Source: Ciceribacter lividus
GTDB taxonomy: Bacteria; Pseudomonadota; Alphaproteobacteria; Rhizobiales; Rhizobiaceae
Direction: 5' to 3'
DNA: 64,000 nucleotides
NCBI RefSeq assembly: GCF_003337715.1
Contig: NZ_QPIX01000005.1
Coordinates: 186,001 to 250,000 of the forward strand
Positions 1 to 8,999 of the stretch are shown here, piece after piece. The translations under genes and the position numbers were made by a program. Numbering within the stretch: the stretch's first letter is position 1; the number at the start of each line of letters is the position of its first letter. The notes under the pieces are model-generated. The model did no database searches. It saw only the letters and a list, made by a program, of their open reading frames with translations, and was not told the DNA's origin.

Positions 1-482
1 ATGTGCTCGGCTTCGACGAAGACAGCCACGCCGCGCGGGCTGAGACCATGGTTGATCGCATCGGCGATCTGCGCGGTCATCGCTTCCTGCGTCTGCAGAC
101 GGCGGGCGAAGACCTCGACGATGCGGGCGATCTTCGAAAGCCCGAGCACGCGGCCGGACGGCAGGTAGGCGATATGCGCCTTGCCGATCACCGGCAGCAT
201 GTGGTGCTCGCAATGGGAAAAGAACGGGATGTCACGGACGAGCACGATGTCGTCATAGCCGGCGACTTCTTCGAAGGTCGTGCCCAGCACGTCCTCGATG
301 TCGGCGTCGTAACCGGCGAAGAGCTCGCTATAGGCCTTCACGACGCGCTTCGGGGTGTCGATCAGCCCTTCGCGGGCGGGGTCGTCGCCGGCCCAGCGCA
401 GCAGCACGCGAACGGCTTCCTCCGCTTCCTCGCGGGTCGGCCGAGCGCTCTCCTGCGACAGTTTCTTGGCGAATGCGTCCAT
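1..482 (-). CDS. folE: GTP cyclohydrolase I FolE (3' end beyond window)
   Basis: Catalyses GTP to 7,8-dihydroneopterin triphosphate, the first step of folate/pterin synthesis, in the cytoplasm. About 160 residues are visible and the C-terminus runs off the left edge. The zinc-site stretch CEHHML (Cys about 91, His about 94) and the following [23 protein letters not shown] block are typical of the family (known). I chose the ATG at 482 because GGGAGA lies about 8 bases upstream; an in-frame ATG at 560 would add 26 residues without family character. It is divergent from the NifU-like gene at 761. Confidence 0.95.
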   Translation of the reverse strand, partial: MDAFAKKLSQESARPTREEAEEAVRVLLRWAGDDPAREGLIDTPKRVVKAYSELFAGYDADIEDVLGTTFEEVAGYDDIVLVRDIPFFSHCEHHMLPVIGKAHIAYLPSGRVLGLSKIARIVEVFARRLQTQEAMTAQIADAINHGLSPRGVAVFVEAEH

Positions 483-620
483 GCCTTCGGTCTCCCGGTC
501 CGTCGACGGCCCGACGGCGTTTTGTGTTCTTCCAGCCTGTAAATGCGTAACTCGGCTCATGATGGCAAGCCCATATCTCTCGTTTGTCCGTGGCCGTGCG
601 CGACAAGGCTCTTGTTTTCT

Positions 621-649
621 TTGGACCGCGTTTGCACTTCTTATATAGT
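621..649 (+). promoter_or_regulatory. Sigma70-type promoter for the NifU-like/yidD genes
   Basis: TTGGAC at 621-626 and TATAGT at 644-649 are separated by exactly 17 bases, close to the housekeeping consensus. The start of the next gene at 761 would leave a leader of roughly 105 bases. Assignment is from pattern only. Confidence 0.6.
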
Positions 650-760
650 GAGACCGACGCGGCATGTGAAGGAATGACGGTGCGACACACTGTTGCCGGG
701 GCGTCGACAGTTGCCCGGAACGGGCCGCTAATAGCATCGCATTCTAGGGTTCGATAGCGC

Positions 761-1207
761 ATGGACGACATTTACAACAGCAAGATCCTCGAATTTGCCG
801 GCAATATCGCGCGGATCGGAACCTTGCCGGATGCCGATGCGGTCTCCGAAAAGCACTCCAAGCTCTGCGGCTCGAAGGTCAGGGTCTACCTGAACATGGA
901 TGGTGGCGTTGTCACCGATTTCGCCCATGAGGTGAAGGCCTGTGCCCTCGGTCAGGCGTCCTCCTCGATCATGGCGCGCCATGTCGTCGGCGCCACCGCA
1001 GACGAGATTCGCCGGGCGAGGGAAGATATGCTCGCCATGCTGAAGGCCGACGGCGATGGGCCGACGGGCCGTTTCGAGGACATGCGGTTCCTGAAGCCTG
1101 TGAAGGACTACAAGGCGCGGCACGCCTCCACCATGCTGACTTTCGACGCCGTGGTGGATGCAATCGACCAGGTCGAGGCAAAACGGCCGGCCGCGGTGGC
1201 GGGCTGA
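761..1207 (+). CDS. NifU/IscU-like iron-sulfur cluster scaffold protein
   Basis: 148 residues matching the NifU N-terminal (IscU-like) fold, which assembles Fe-S clusters for transfer to apoproteins. Two of the three usual cluster cysteines are visible, Cys36 (KLCGS) and Cys61 (KACALGQAS). The third position, normally a cysteine in an RxxCA motif, reads RHAST with His121. I recall this variant from related alphaproteobacterial proteins, so it is probably a lineage feature rather than damage. The gene is followed after 2 bases by yidD, suggesting one transcript from the promoter at 621-649. It may be a specialised or regulatory scaffold; the client proteins are unknown. Confidence 0.85.
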   Translation: MDDIYNSKILEFAGNIARIGTLPDADAVSEKHSKLCGSKVRVYLNMDGGVVTDFAHEVKACALGQASSSIMARHVVGATADEIRRAREDMLAMLKADGDGPTGRFEDMRFLKPVKDYKARHASTMLTFDAVVDAIDQVEAKRPAAVAG

Positions 1208-1209
1208 CG

Positions 1210-1593
1210 ATGTGCAATGCTCCCGAGTGTGGCGGCGGTCACGATCATGAGCTGCCGGTGCGCCGTGGTCGCAATTGGTCCGGCCCCTTCGCCAAGACAC
1301 CCGGCCGGCTCCTCGGCATGGGGTTCATCCGCCTTTATCAACTGACGCTCTCCGGCTTCGTCGGCAATTCCTGCCGCCACATGCCGACCTGCTCGGAATA
1401 CGGTTACGAGGCGATCGCCCGACATGGGCTCTGGGCGGGCGGCTTCCTGACGCTCTTCCGCGTCGGACGCTGCGGGCCGGGTGGCACCTGGGGCTACGAT
1501 CCGGTGCCGGAGACGCTGGACGAGCGCTACCACTGGTGGGCGCCCTGGCGCTACTGGCGGGTGGGCCTGCACCGGTCGGACATAAGCCGTTGA
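1210..1593 (+). CDS. yidD: Membrane protein insertion efficiency factor YidD
   Basis: 127 residues, somewhat longer than the usual 70-90 because of an N-terminal extension of about 30 residues rich in charged groups. The core GFIRLYQLTLSGFVGNSCRHMPTCSEY and the later RVGRCGPGGTWGYDPVP are diagnostic of YidD. The family is a small membrane-associated protein that helps YidC insert proteins into the inner membrane. The ATG lies 2 bases after the stop of the NifU-like gene, so the two are probably co-transcribed although no functional link is evident. Confidence 0.92.
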   Translation: MCNAPECGGGHDHELPVRRGRNWSGPFAKTPGRLLGMGFIRLYQLTLSGFVGNSCRHMPTCSEYGYEAIARHGLWAGGFLTLFRVGRCGPGGTWGYDPVPETLDERYHWWAPWRYWRVGLHRSDISR

Positions 1594-1657
1594 GAGCGAA
1601 ACACGGGGTGCGTCTCCGCGGCTGACGCCTCCGCTGCGAGAGAGAGGAAACGACGTC

Positions 1658-2077
1658 ATGACGGTTCCGATGGAGTATCGACAAGCCACAAGGGATTTCG
1701 AGAACTTCCTTGTTTCCGTTCGTGACCGCGCCGGCCTCGGCACCACCAACCAGGCCTTCACCATGGTGGATGGCGTGCTGCGCACGTTTCGCCGTCGCCT
1801 GGAGCCGGCACAGGCGATCGCGTTCGCGCAACTATTGCCGGCCTGTCTGCGCGCACTCTTCATTCGCGAGTGGGACCTCGACGAACCGCGAAAAGCCTTC
1901 GGCCCGAGGGAAGAGATGACGCGGGAAGTGAAGGCGCTGCGGCCAGACCACAATCTCTCGACCGAAAGCGCCATCGCGGATGTGGCGGCCGTTCTCAGGG
2001 AGACGCTCGGCGATGCGGTGCTGGATCAAGGCCTTTCCGACCTGCCTGACGGGGCGAAGCAGTTCTGGTTCAGCTAG
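1658..2077 (+). CDS. DUF2267 family protein
   Basis: 139 residues, an all-helical DUF2267-type protein with the pattern ATRDFENFLVSVRDRAGL, a middle block LEPAQAIAFAQLLPACLRALF and a C-terminal DHNLSTESAIADVAAVLRE. The family has no established biochemical function; members are common in alphaproteobacteria. No signal peptide or membrane segment is visible, so it is expected to be cytoplasmic. A purine-rich AGAGAGAGGA precedes the ATG. The stop codon TAG lies within the left arm of an 11-bp inverted repeat (2073-2112). Confidence 0.8.
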   Translation: MTVPMEYRQATRDFENFLVSVRDRAGLGTTNQAFTMVDGVLRTFRRRLEPAQAIAFAQLLPACLRALFIREWDLDEPRKAFGPREEMTREVKALRPDHNLSTESAIADVAAVLRETLGDAVLDQGLSDLPDGAKQFWFS

Positions 2078-2112
2078 AGTATCGTTGCCTTGACCGACAC
2101 GGATACTCTAGC
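2073..2112. repeat. Perfect 11-bp inverted repeat between DUF2267 gene and thrS
   Basis: The arms GCTAGAGTATC (2073-2083) and GATACTCTAGC (2102-2112) are perfectly complementary around an 18-base loop that contains CCTTGACC. No T-tract follows on either strand, so it is not a standard intrinsic terminator. The left arm contains the stop codon of the upstream gene. It could be an RNA hairpin protecting the 3' end, a factor-assisted terminator, or an operator upstream of thrS. Confidence 0.6.
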
Positions 2113-2228
2113 CGGCTATCGCCTTTACTCCCGGCGGATTTCCCGGTATCACGCGCGACGTCGCGGCCGGTCGACTCCGGCCCTTTCACCACCCGCATTC
2201 GTTGGCGGGACTGGATAAGGAGAACTTC

Positions 2229-4217
2229 ATGTCTGCTTCCGTTTCCCTGAAATTTCCCGATGGTTCCGAGCGCAGTTTTCCTGCCGGCGCGACCGGTCGG
2301 GACGTCGCCGAATCGATCTCGAAGTCGCTGGCCAAGAAGGCCGTCGCCGTCACGCTGAACGGTGTGATGACCGATCTTGCCGATCCGGTCACCGACGGCG
2401 CGAAGATCGAAATCGTCACGCGCAGCGATCCCCGCGCGCTGGAACTCATCCGTCACGATGCCGCCCATGTCATGGCCGAGGCCGTGCAGGAGCTCTGGCC
2501 GGGAACCCAGGTGACGATCGGTCCGGTGATCGAGAACGGATTCTATTACGATTTTGCCAAGGACGAACCCTTCACGCCCGACGATCTGCCGAAGATCGAG
2601 AAGAAGATGAAGGAGATCATCCAGCGCAACAAGCCGTTCACCAAGGAAGTCTGGCCGCGCAACAAGGCGAGGGAAGTCTTCGCCGGGAAGGGTGAAGCCT
2701 ACAAGGTCGAGCTTGTCGATGCGATCCCGGAGGACCAGGACCTCAAGATCTACTATCAGGGCGACTGGTTCGACCTCTGCCGCGGCCCGCACATGGCCTC
2801 GACCGGACAGATCGGAACGGCCTTCAAGCTGATGAAGGTCGCCGGTGCCTACTGGCGTGGTGACTCGAACAACCCAATGCTGACCCGCATCTACGGAACG
2901 GCCTGGGCGGAGCAGGAACATCTCGACAACTACCTGCACATCCTGGCGGAAGCAGAAAAGCGCGACCACCGCAAGCTCGGCCGCGAGATGGATCTCTTCC
3001 ATTTCCAGGAAGAAGGCCCCGGCGTCGTCTTCTGGCACGGCAAGGGCTGGCGCATGTTCCAGACGCTGGTCTCTTACATGCGTCGCCGGCTTTCCGGTAC
3101 GTACCAGGAAGTCAACGCACCGCAGGTGCTCGACAAGTCGCTGTGGGAAATCTCCGGCCACTGGGGATGGTATCGCGACAACATGTTCAAGGTGACGGTC
3201 GCCGGCGAGGACCACGAGGACGACCGTGTCTTCGCGCTGAAGCCGATGAACTGCCCGGGTCACGTACAGATTTTCAAGCATGGGTTGAAGTCGTACCGCG
3301 AACTGCCCGTTCGACTTGCGGAATTCGGCATCGTTCACCGTTACGAACCGTCCGGCGCTCTGCATGGCCTGATGCGTGTGCGCGGCTTCACGCAGGACGA
3401 CGCGCACGTCTTCTGCACCGACGACCAGATGGCGGCGGAATGCCTGCGCATCAACAACCTGATCCTCTCGGTCTACAAGGACTTCGGCTTCGACGAGGTC
3501 GTCGTGAAGCTCTCGACCCGTCCGGAGAAGCGCGTCGGTTCCGACGAGCTCTGGGACCGCGCCGAGGGCGTCATGATGGAAGTGCTGCAGAAGATCGAGG
3601 CGCAGTCCGGCGGGCGCATCAAGACCGGCATCCTGCCGGGCGAGGGCGCCTTCTACGGGCCGAAGTTCGAATACACGCTGAAGGATGCGATCGGCCGTGA
3701 GTGGCAGTGCGGTACGACCCAGGTCGACTTCAACCTGCCGGAGCGTTTCGGCGCCTTCTACATCGACCAGAACTCGGAGAAGACCCAGCCGGTGATGATC
3801 CACCGGGCGATCTGCGGCTCGATGGAGCGGTTCCTCGGCATCCTGATCGAGAACTTCGCCGGGCACATGCCGCTCTGGATCGCTCCGGTCCAGGTGGTTG
3901 TCGCAACGATCACCTCGGATGCCGATGCATACGGCAACGAGGTGGCGGACGCCCTGCGCGAGGCCGGAATGACGGTGGAGACCGACTTCCGCAACGAGAA
4001 GATCAACTACAAGGTCCGCGAACATTCGGTGACCAAGGTTCCGGTGATCATCGTCTGCGGCAAGCGCGAGGCGGAGGAGCGCACGGTCAATATCCGTCGC
4101 CTCGGCTCGCAGGAGCAGGTGTCGATGTCGCTCGGCGAGGCGGTTTCCGCGCTCTCCTGGGAAGCGACGCCGCCAGACGTCAAGCGCAAGGTCGAGGCGA
4201 AAAACGCCCGCGCCTGA
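2229..4217 (+). CDS. thrS: Threonyl-tRNA synthetase
   Basis: 662 residues, normal for bacterial ThrRS, which charges tRNA-Thr in the cytoplasm. Domain order is an N-terminal TGS domain (about 5-65), the second additional (editing) domain with His76 and His80 in [12 protein letters not shown] and the later DLCRGPHM, the class II catalytic core with zinc ligand Cys342 in MNCPGH, and a C-terminal anticodon-binding domain starting near IAPVQVVV. The ATG at 2229 follows GGATAAGGAG at good spacing, which rules against the in-frame start at 2202. The gene ends in a terminator at 4241-4273. Confidence 0.97.
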   Translation: MSASVSLKFPDGSERSFPAGATGRDVAESISKSLAKKAVAVTLNGVMTDLADPVTDGAKIEIVTRSDPRALELIRHDAAHVMAEAVQELWPGTQVTIGPVIENGFYYDFAKDEPFTPDDLPKIEKKMKEIIQRNKPFTKEVWPRNKAREVFAGKGEAYKVELVDAIPEDQDLKIYYQGDWFDLCRGPHMASTGQIGTAFKLMKVAGAYWRGDSNNPMLTRIYGTAWAEQEHLDNYLHILAEAEKRDHRKLGREMDLFHFQEEGPGVVFWHGKGWRMFQTLVSYMRRRLSGTYQEVNAPQVLDKSLWEISGHWGWYRDNMFKVTVAGEDHEDDRVFALKPMNCPGHVQIFKHGLKSYRELPVRLAEFGIVHRYEPSGALHGLMRVRGFTQDDAHVFCTDDQMAAECLRINNLILSVYKDFGFDEVVVKLSTRPEKRVGSDELWDRAEGVMMEVLQKIEAQSGGRIKTGILPGEGAFYGPKFEYTLKDAIGREWQCGTTQVDFNLPERFGAFYIDQNSEKTQPVMIHRAICGSMERFLGILIENFAGHMPLWIAPVQVVVATITSDADAYGNEVADALREAGMTVETDFRNEKINYKVREHSVTKVPVIIVCGKREAEERTVNIRRLGSQEQVSMSLGEAVSALSWEATPPDVKRKVEAKNARA

Positions 4218-4240
4218 TCAGTCCGCGATCATGAATGAAC

Positions 4241-4273
4241 GCCGGCAGGCTCTTCGGGGGCTGCCGGCTTTTT
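4241..4273 (+). terminator. Intrinsic terminator after thrS
   Basis: GCCGGCAG (4241-4248) pairs with CTGCCGGC (4261-4268), followed at once by five T residues. It lies 24 bases after the thrS stop. Confidence 0.8.
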
Positions 4274-4301
4274 CGTGGTGTGCGGGGAGCTGAAAGGCGT
4301 G

Positions 4302-5255
4302 TCAGTTCAGGATCAGTTCGACGTCGATGTTGTGGCCGGCTTCGACGGTGAAGTCCTTCTGGTAGATCTTGTCCTTGTTGCGGGCGATCGCCGTATAGCC
4401 GCCCTCGGCGAGGACCATGACCGGGAAGGCGCTGACACTTTCGGCGACCACGTCGCCGGAGGCCGTGAGAATCGACCAGGCGGTATCCGCGATCGCCTCG
4501 CCACCGGCCTCGGACACCAGCTTGAAGCTGATCTGCGAGGCGCGGTGCTGGATGGTCGCTTCCGTGAGTTTGCCGGCCTCGACCTTCAGGTCGGCCCGCA
4601 CCACGGCGTTGACCGAACCGTATTCCGAAACGACGTGGTAAGTCCCTGTGTTCAGCCGCACGATGGTGTTCGGTTTGACATTGGCCATCACCAGCCCGCG
4701 CTCGCCGTCTTCCTGCGTTTCCGAAGAGTAGACGCTGAATTTCAGATCGGCCGTCGGAATGCGGGTATCGTCGCCCGAGACGGCGTTCAGAAGAATGCCG
4801 CCGGCGTCGAGCACCAGGACCTGCTTGTCGACGTCGCCGCTTTCCGGAACCGTGAGTTTCTTTGTGGCGCCGGCACGGCCGAACGAGACGTTGACGAAAT
4901 AGTCGCCCGGCGAAAGCTGGAAATCGGCCGATCCTCCCTCGGAACTGGCGACGAGCGGCAGTTTTCCGTCATCGGCGGGAATGGGACTGAAAACGCGCCA
5001 GGAGAGGCCCTGCTGAACCGGCTCTCCATCGCCGGTGAGCTTGGCTTCGAAGACGATGTTCTTGGCGACCGGAGGCTTCAGCGTCGCGCCAAAATCCGGG
5101 GAGAAGGCCTTGAGCTTCGGCATTTTGGCGGTGCTGTCGAGTTGCTTGAACGACTTGAACGCATCGTCCGCTCCCGTCGATGGCATCGCCGGCAGGCTGA
5201 CCGCCAGCATGAGGGCCAGGCGGGCGACAAAACGATGAACTCTCATGGGATGCAC
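4302..5255 (-). CDS. Secreted protein with three repeated beta-sandwich-like domains, unknown function
   Basis: 317 residues. Residues 1-29 form a clear signal peptide (basic start, LALMLAVSLPAMP, then STGA before DDAF), so the protein is exported. The remainder looks like three related domains of about 80-90 residues, each with a phrase of the type LxWxxxS..DG, a G-Y/F-V/T turn (GDYFVNVSFG, GTYHVVSEYG, GGYTAIARN) and a closing beta-rich stretch (KKLTVPES, DLKVEAGKL, DFTVEAGHN). This resembles carboxypeptidase-regulatory or Ig-like folds (inference). There are no catalytic motifs, cysteines or membrane helices beyond the signal. Start is GTG at 5255 with GAGGAAG 10 bases upstream; ATG at 5246 is possible. 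It stands alone, convergent with thrS. Confidence 0.75.
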   Translation of the reverse strand: MHPMRVHRFVARLALMLAVSLPAMPSTGADDAFKSFKQLDSTAKMPKLKAFSPDFGATLKPPVAKNIVFEAKLTGDGEPVQQGLSWRVFSPIPADDGKLPLVASSEGGSADFQLSPGDYFVNVSFGRAGATKKLTVPESGDVDKQVLVLDAGGILLNAVSGDDTRIPTADLKFSVYSSETQEDGERGLVMANVKPNTIVRLNTGTYHVVSEYGSVNAVVRADLKVEAGKLTEATIQHRASQISFKLVSEAGGEAIADTAWSILTASGDVVAESVSAFPVMVLAEGGYTAIARNKDKIYQKDFTVEAGHNIDVELILN

Positions 5256-5355
5256 AATCAGTTGACTTCCTCACCAATGGAAGCAACTTCAATCCGAATG
5301 CGATGGCAATTTCAAGACTTGTCCGTCGTGCTAGCCGAAGGGAAAGCAAATCAAC

Positions 5356-5940
5356 ATGAAAAATGACATCCGCCTTGCCGAATATCTGGCGACTCGCCGC
5401 TCCGTCCCCGCCTTCCAGATGTGTGAACCCGGACCGTCGAGAGAGGAGATTGAAGCGATTCTGACGCTGGCCGTCAGGGTTCCCGATCACGGCAAGCTGG
5501 CGCCCTGGCGCTTCATCGTCTATCGGGGCGCCGAACGGGCGCGGATCGGCGATGCGCTCCTTGCCATGGCGATGGAGAAGAACCCCGACCTGAGCGGCGA
5601 GATGCAGGCCGTCGAGAAGACCCGGTTTACCCGGGCGCCGGTCGTGATCGCCGTCGTCAGCCGTGCCGCTCCGCACCAGAAGATCCCGGAATGGGAGCAA
5701 CTGATGTCGGCCGGTGCCGTCTGCCTCAACCTGTTGATGGCGGCCAATGCACATGGCTACGTCTCGAACTGGCTTACCGAGTGGTTCGCCTATGACGAGG
5801 GTGCCTATCCCTTGCTCGGCGTGGCTCCTGGAGAAAAGGTCGCCGGTTTCATCCATATCGGCTCGACGACCTTCCCCGTCACCGAGCGTCCGCGCCCGTC
5901 ACTCACGGACGTCGTAACATGGGTCGGTGGAGACGAATGA
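5356..5940 (+). CDS. Nitroreductase family protein
   Basis: 194 residues of the FMN-dependent nitroreductase fold (YdjA-like small subgroup). The N-terminal [10 protein letters not shown] holds the FMN-phosphate contacting arginines, and [15 protein letters not shown] and [11 protein letters not shown] are conserved family blocks. Such enzymes reduce nitroaromatics, quinones or flavins using NAD(P)H; the natural substrate cannot be told. The start follows AAGGGA. Its stop overlaps the start of the flavin reductase gene by the ATGA arrangement, implying translational coupling and a shared role in flavin or redox chemistry. Confidence 0.88.
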   Translation: MKNDIRLAEYLATRRSVPAFQMCEPGPSREEIEAILTLAVRVPDHGKLAPWRFIVYRGAERARIGDALLAMAMEKNPDLSGEMQAVEKTRFTRAPVVIAVVSRAAPHQKIPEWEQLMSAGAVCLNLLMAANAHGYVSNWLTEWFAYDEGAYPLLGVAPGEKVAGFIHIGSTTFPVTERPRPSLTDVVTWVGGDE

Positions 5941-6554
5941 TGTTCTATACGACCGATACGAACCGGCACGGCCTGCCGCACGATCCATTCAAGGCGATCG
6001 TGACGCCGCGGCCGATCGGCTGGATCGGCTCGAAGGGGCGGGACGGCTCGATCAATCTCTCGCCCTATTCCTTCTTCAATGCCGTCAGCGACCGGCCGAA
6101 GATCGTGATGTTCTCATCGAGTGGACGAAAGGACACGTTGCGCAACGTCGAGGAGACTGGCGTCTTCACAACCAGCTTCGTCGGCGCAGAGATCCTGAAG
6201 CCGATGAACGAATCATCGGTCGTCGTGCCCTATGGTGTCGACGAGTTTTCGATTGCGGGCCTCACGCCCGTCGCCGGCAAGATGGTCGATGCGCCCTATG
6301 TCGGCGAGGCGCTTGCGGCCTTCGAGTGCAAGGTTACGGAAATCCACTGGCTGAAGACGGCTGTCGGCGGATTCTCCGACAGCTACGCGGTCTTCGGCGA
6401 GGTCGTCGGCATCCATATCGATGAACGGGTGCTGCGCGACGGCCGTTTCGACGCCGCGCTGGCAAGGCCGATGGCGCGGATGGGTTATATGGACTATGCG
6501 GAGGCGTCGGCGACCTTCGAGGTCTTGCGGCCGGCGCCGCCCTCGCAAACCTGA
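5937..6554 (+). CDS. Flavin reductase family protein
   Basis: 205 residues of the FMN-binding split-barrel flavin reductase family (DIM6/NTAB type). Characteristic pieces are [12 protein letters not shown] near the N-terminus, [21 protein letters not shown] and the [10 protein letters not shown] stretch. The ATG at 5937 overlaps the nitroreductase stop and has GGTGGAG upstream; ATG at 5940 is an equal alternative, and the longer frame from 5919 is unlikely. Coupling to a nitroreductase suggests supply or use of reduced FMN (inference). No oxygenase component is encoded nearby. Confidence 0.87.
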   Translation: MMFYTTDTNRHGLPHDPFKAIVTPRPIGWIGSKGRDGSINLSPYSFFNAVSDRPKIVMFSSSGRKDTLRNVEETGVFTTSFVGAEILKPMNESSVVVPYGVDEFSIAGLTPVAGKMVDAPYVGEALAAFECKVTEIHWLKTAVGGFSDSYAVFGEVVGIHIDERVLRDGRFDAALARPMARMGYMDYAEASATFEVLRPAPPSQT

Positions 6555-6561
6555 CGCTGTC

Positions 6562-7305
6562 TCACGAGAAGAGGCGATTGACTGTCGCGACCTGTTCCGG
6601 TCGCTCGCAGATCATGGCGGAAAAGCCATCCCGCAACGCGGTCCTACACGCCTCGGACACGCGGTCCTCGTCGGCCTCCGCTCCCAGCCAGTCAATGGCG
6701 GAGACGCCGGCCGACGCCGCGCCGAGCAATATGAGCCCGCGTGCGGTCGCCAGGCCGCAGGGAAGGGGCATCGAGTCGAGGGAGGCGACTACCCCGAGGT
6801 TCGCGGCAAGAGCCGTGGGACTCCATGCAAGTGCCGCCAGACGTCCGGATTTTCCGGCAAAACTCATCGCCGAAAGCGGCCCTTTCGGATTGTCGCCGGC
6901 AACGGCAAGGATCGCCGTGCGGCCGACCACACGGCCCGCCTTCGCTTCTTCTACCGACAGCATGATATCGGCCTTCTGCACGTCCACGCCACAGGTCGCG
7001 CCGCAGAGCAGGATTGCATCCGGCCCGTGGGGGACAACGAGGGAGAGGGCCAGGGTGAGCGCCTCCGTGTCGTGAGCTTGCGGAACAAGCGCGAGAAGTG
7101 CGGGCGGAGTCGTCTGCGTGCCCATTCTTCGGACGAATGCTTGGAGAGCATCCTCCATATTCGCGATCTCGCTCAGCCGATCTCCCCGCATGTCGATTGC
7201 AACGGCGTCGGCGCCGGCAAAGTCTCCGCGCTCGCCAAAAAGCCCCTGCAAAAGCACGGACCTGATGCGCTGGCCGCCGAGCTCAAATCGCCCATGTGTT
7301 TTCAA
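6562..7305 (-). CDS. CitE/HpcH-HpaI-type aldolase-fold protein, probably catalytically degenerate
   Basis: About 247 residues with the TIM-barrel layout of citrate lyase beta-subunit/HpcH aldolases: RSVLLQGLFGERGDFAGADAVAIDM at the N-terminus, PDAILLCGATCGVDV where the usual PKVE loop sits, and AGKSGRLAALAWSPTALAANLGV matching the GADDLAADLG block. The catalytic features of active members are absent: the FVPG motif reads LQGL, the LEDAV acidic pair reads MRGDR, and the PKVE lysine/glutamate are lost. I chose TTG at 7305 (AGG 6 bases upstream) because it begins just before the conserved core; upstream frame to 7545 overlaps the divergent gene. Enzymatic function is doubtful. Confidence 0.7.
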   Translation of the reverse strand: MKTHGRFELGGQRIRSVLLQGLFGERGDFAGADAVAIDMRGDRLSEIANMEDALQAFVRRMGTQTTPPALLALVPQAHDTEALTLALSLVVPHGPDAILLCGATCGVDVQKADIMLSVEEAKAGRVVGRTAILAVAGDNPKGPLSAMSFAGKSGRLAALAWSPTALAANLGVVASLDSMPLPCGLATARGLILLGAASAGVSAIDWLGAEADEDRVSEACRTALRDGFSAMICERPEQVATVNRLFS

Positions 7306-7384
7306 GGGAAGCCTCGTGGTTAACGGATATGGTGAACCAATCTTAAACACTTTGGCGATAACGTGAAACCGTGGCTGAAAGGCC

Positions 7385-8557
7385 ATGGGGACTCGCTTGA
7401 ATCCGCTGGGGCTGGAATTGATCGTAGAGACATTTCTTCGTTGGGTTGAGACCGCAAGGGCGGTGGATCGCGCGCGGGCGGCCAATGCTCTTGCACGGGC
7501 GTTCCTGCGCTCGAGAATGGCCGCCGAAGAGCGGCGCGCTGCCAAGGTGGCGATGACGTATCTGCTGGACGACCCGTCGCCGCGGGTTCGCCTTGCGCTC
7601 GCCGAGGCGCTTGCCGACTCACAGGAGGCGCCGCGCCCCCTGATGATCTCACTTGCGGAGGATCAGCCCGAGATCGCCTCTCTGGTGATCCTCCGGTCCC
7701 CCGTTCTCAGTGAAATGGATCTCGTCGATCTCGCCGGCCGGGGATCAGGCGCAACCCGCATGCTCATCGCCGCCCGTCCGCATATCGGTCGGGGACTTGC
7801 CGCCGCGCTCGCGGAGATCGGCGATGCGGCGGAGACACTGGTACTGCTCGAGAACCCGTCGGCCGCGATCGCACGCTTTACGTTGAAGCGGATCGCCGAA
7901 CGGCACGGCGGTGATGAGAATGTCCGGGCATTGCTGCTCGATCGCGACGACCTTCCGGCCGATGCCCGCCAGCTGCTCGTCCAGCATGTGACGGAAGCGC
8001 TCACCAGCTTCGGCCTTGTCAGGGCGGCGGTCGACAGCCGTCGCATCGATAATCTGATCCGCGAGGCGGGCGCCAGTGCGACGATCACCATTGCCGCCAA
8101 CGTACTGCCCGACGAACTTCCATCGCTGGTCGAACATCTGCGCGACACCGGCCGCTTGACGCCCGCCTTCCTCATGCATGCCCTGTGCTCGGGGCGCACC
8201 GACTTCTTCGCTGCCGGCATGGTGAGCCTGTCGGGTGTCGATGAACGACGCGTCCGGTCCATCCTCGCGACGGGGCGCTTCCATGCGGTTCGCGCGCTCC
8301 TCGAAACGACAGGGCTGCCGCGGGAGGTAAGCCCGGTTTTCGTCGAGGCGATCATGCTCTGGCGGAACGCGATCCAGGCAGCCTGTGGCAGCGAAATGGA
8401 GAGCGTTTCCGCTCGTCTGATCGAGCGTTATCGCAAAGAACCGCCGGAAAGCGAGACCGCAAGAGCGCTTCTCGACATGGTCGAGAAGCTCGCGATCATC
8501 GACCAGCGTCGTCTTGCCCGTGATTACGCGACCGGGCTTGCGCTCACGGCGGCCTGA
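7385..8557 (+). CDS. DUF2336 domain-containing helical-repeat protein
   Basis: 390 residues of the DUF2336 family, seen almost only in alphaproteobacteria. The sequence is strongly helical with HEAT-like repeats (for example VRLALAEALADS, PEIASLVILRSPVL, PSAAIARFTLKRIAE) and no signal or membrane segment. The family has no firmly established function; some members lie near motility or cell-cycle genes (recalled, not shown here). It is divergent from the CitE-like gene, separated by 79 bases. The ATG at 7385 has no well-placed ribosome binding site, so the start is uncertain. Its stop is only 6 bases from the stop of the convergent gene at 8564. Confidence 0.78.
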   Translation: MGTRLNPLGLELIVETFLRWVETARAVDRARAANALARAFLRSRMAAEERRAAKVAMTYLLDDPSPRVRLALAEALADSQEAPRPLMISLAEDQPEIASLVILRSPVLSEMDLVDLAGRGSGATRMLIAARPHIGRGLAAALAEIGDAAETLVLLENPSAAIARFTLKRIAERHGGDENVRALLLDRDDLPADARQLLVQHVTEALTSFGLVRAAVDSRRIDNLIREAGASATITIAANVLPDELPSLVEHLRDTGRLTPAFLMHALCSGRTDFFAAGMVSLSGVDERRVRSILATGRFHAVRALLETTGLPREVSPVFVEAIMLWRNAIQAACGSEMESVSARLIERYRKEPPESETARALLDMVEKLAIIDQRRLARDYATGLALTAA

Positions 8558-8563
8558 GACGAT

Positions 8564-8974
8564 TTAAGGCGTCAGTTTCTTGGCGACCCAGGAATAGCCG
8601 TCTGCGACCACGTGCAGGGGTGTCTCGAACACCATCTTGATCCGTTCGGTTCCGGGCAGAACGCCGCGGATTTTCGCGACGGCCCTGGCCGTAAGGCTCT
8701 CCTGTTGCTCAACGGGCGGCTTTGCCATATCGGCAGGCGGCGCTTCGGCTGCCTGGGGGGCGGCCGCGGCCTCGTTTCCGGCATTCTCCGGAGGCTGACA
8801 AACGGCGATCACCATGGGGTAGCTGGCGCCCGAATAACCTTCGAGGACTTGCTCCGACGCGGCGTGGCAAAGCTCGATCGAAACCCATTTCTGGTCGGCC
8901 GTGTCGATATAGTGGCACTGGCTGACACTGTCGTCGCAGCCGAGAATGGTCATCATGATGGCGGCTGTTTTCAT
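8564..8974 (-). CDS. Small conserved-looking protein of unknown function
   Basis: 136 residues. It starts MKTAAIMMTILGCDDSVSQCHY, then a block with further cysteines (IELCHAASEQV, VIAVCQPP), a low-complexity Ala/Pro linker near residues 75-100 and a C-terminal RIKMVFETPLHVVADGYSWVAKKL. The four cysteines in the first 70 residues could form disulfides if exported, but the N-terminus is a poor signal peptide. ATG at 8974 has GGGGA 9 bases upstream, which favours it over the frame start at 9025. A perfect inverted repeat (9000-9019) sits 26 bases upstream. I do not recognise a function. Confidence 0.65.
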   Translation of the reverse strand: MKTAAIMMTILGCDDSVSQCHYIDTADQKWVSIELCHAASEQVLEGYSGASYPMVIAVCQPPENAGNEAAAAPQAAEAPPADMAKPPVEQQESLTARAVAKIRGVLPGTERIKMVFETPLHVVADGYSWVAKKLTP

Positions 8975-8999
8975 GCGGCTGGTCCCCTGAATCTGCATC

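Noticed and set aside
328..771. 147-codon minus frame beside folE
   Set aside because: Overlaps folE in another frame, includes the promoter region, and has no family character.
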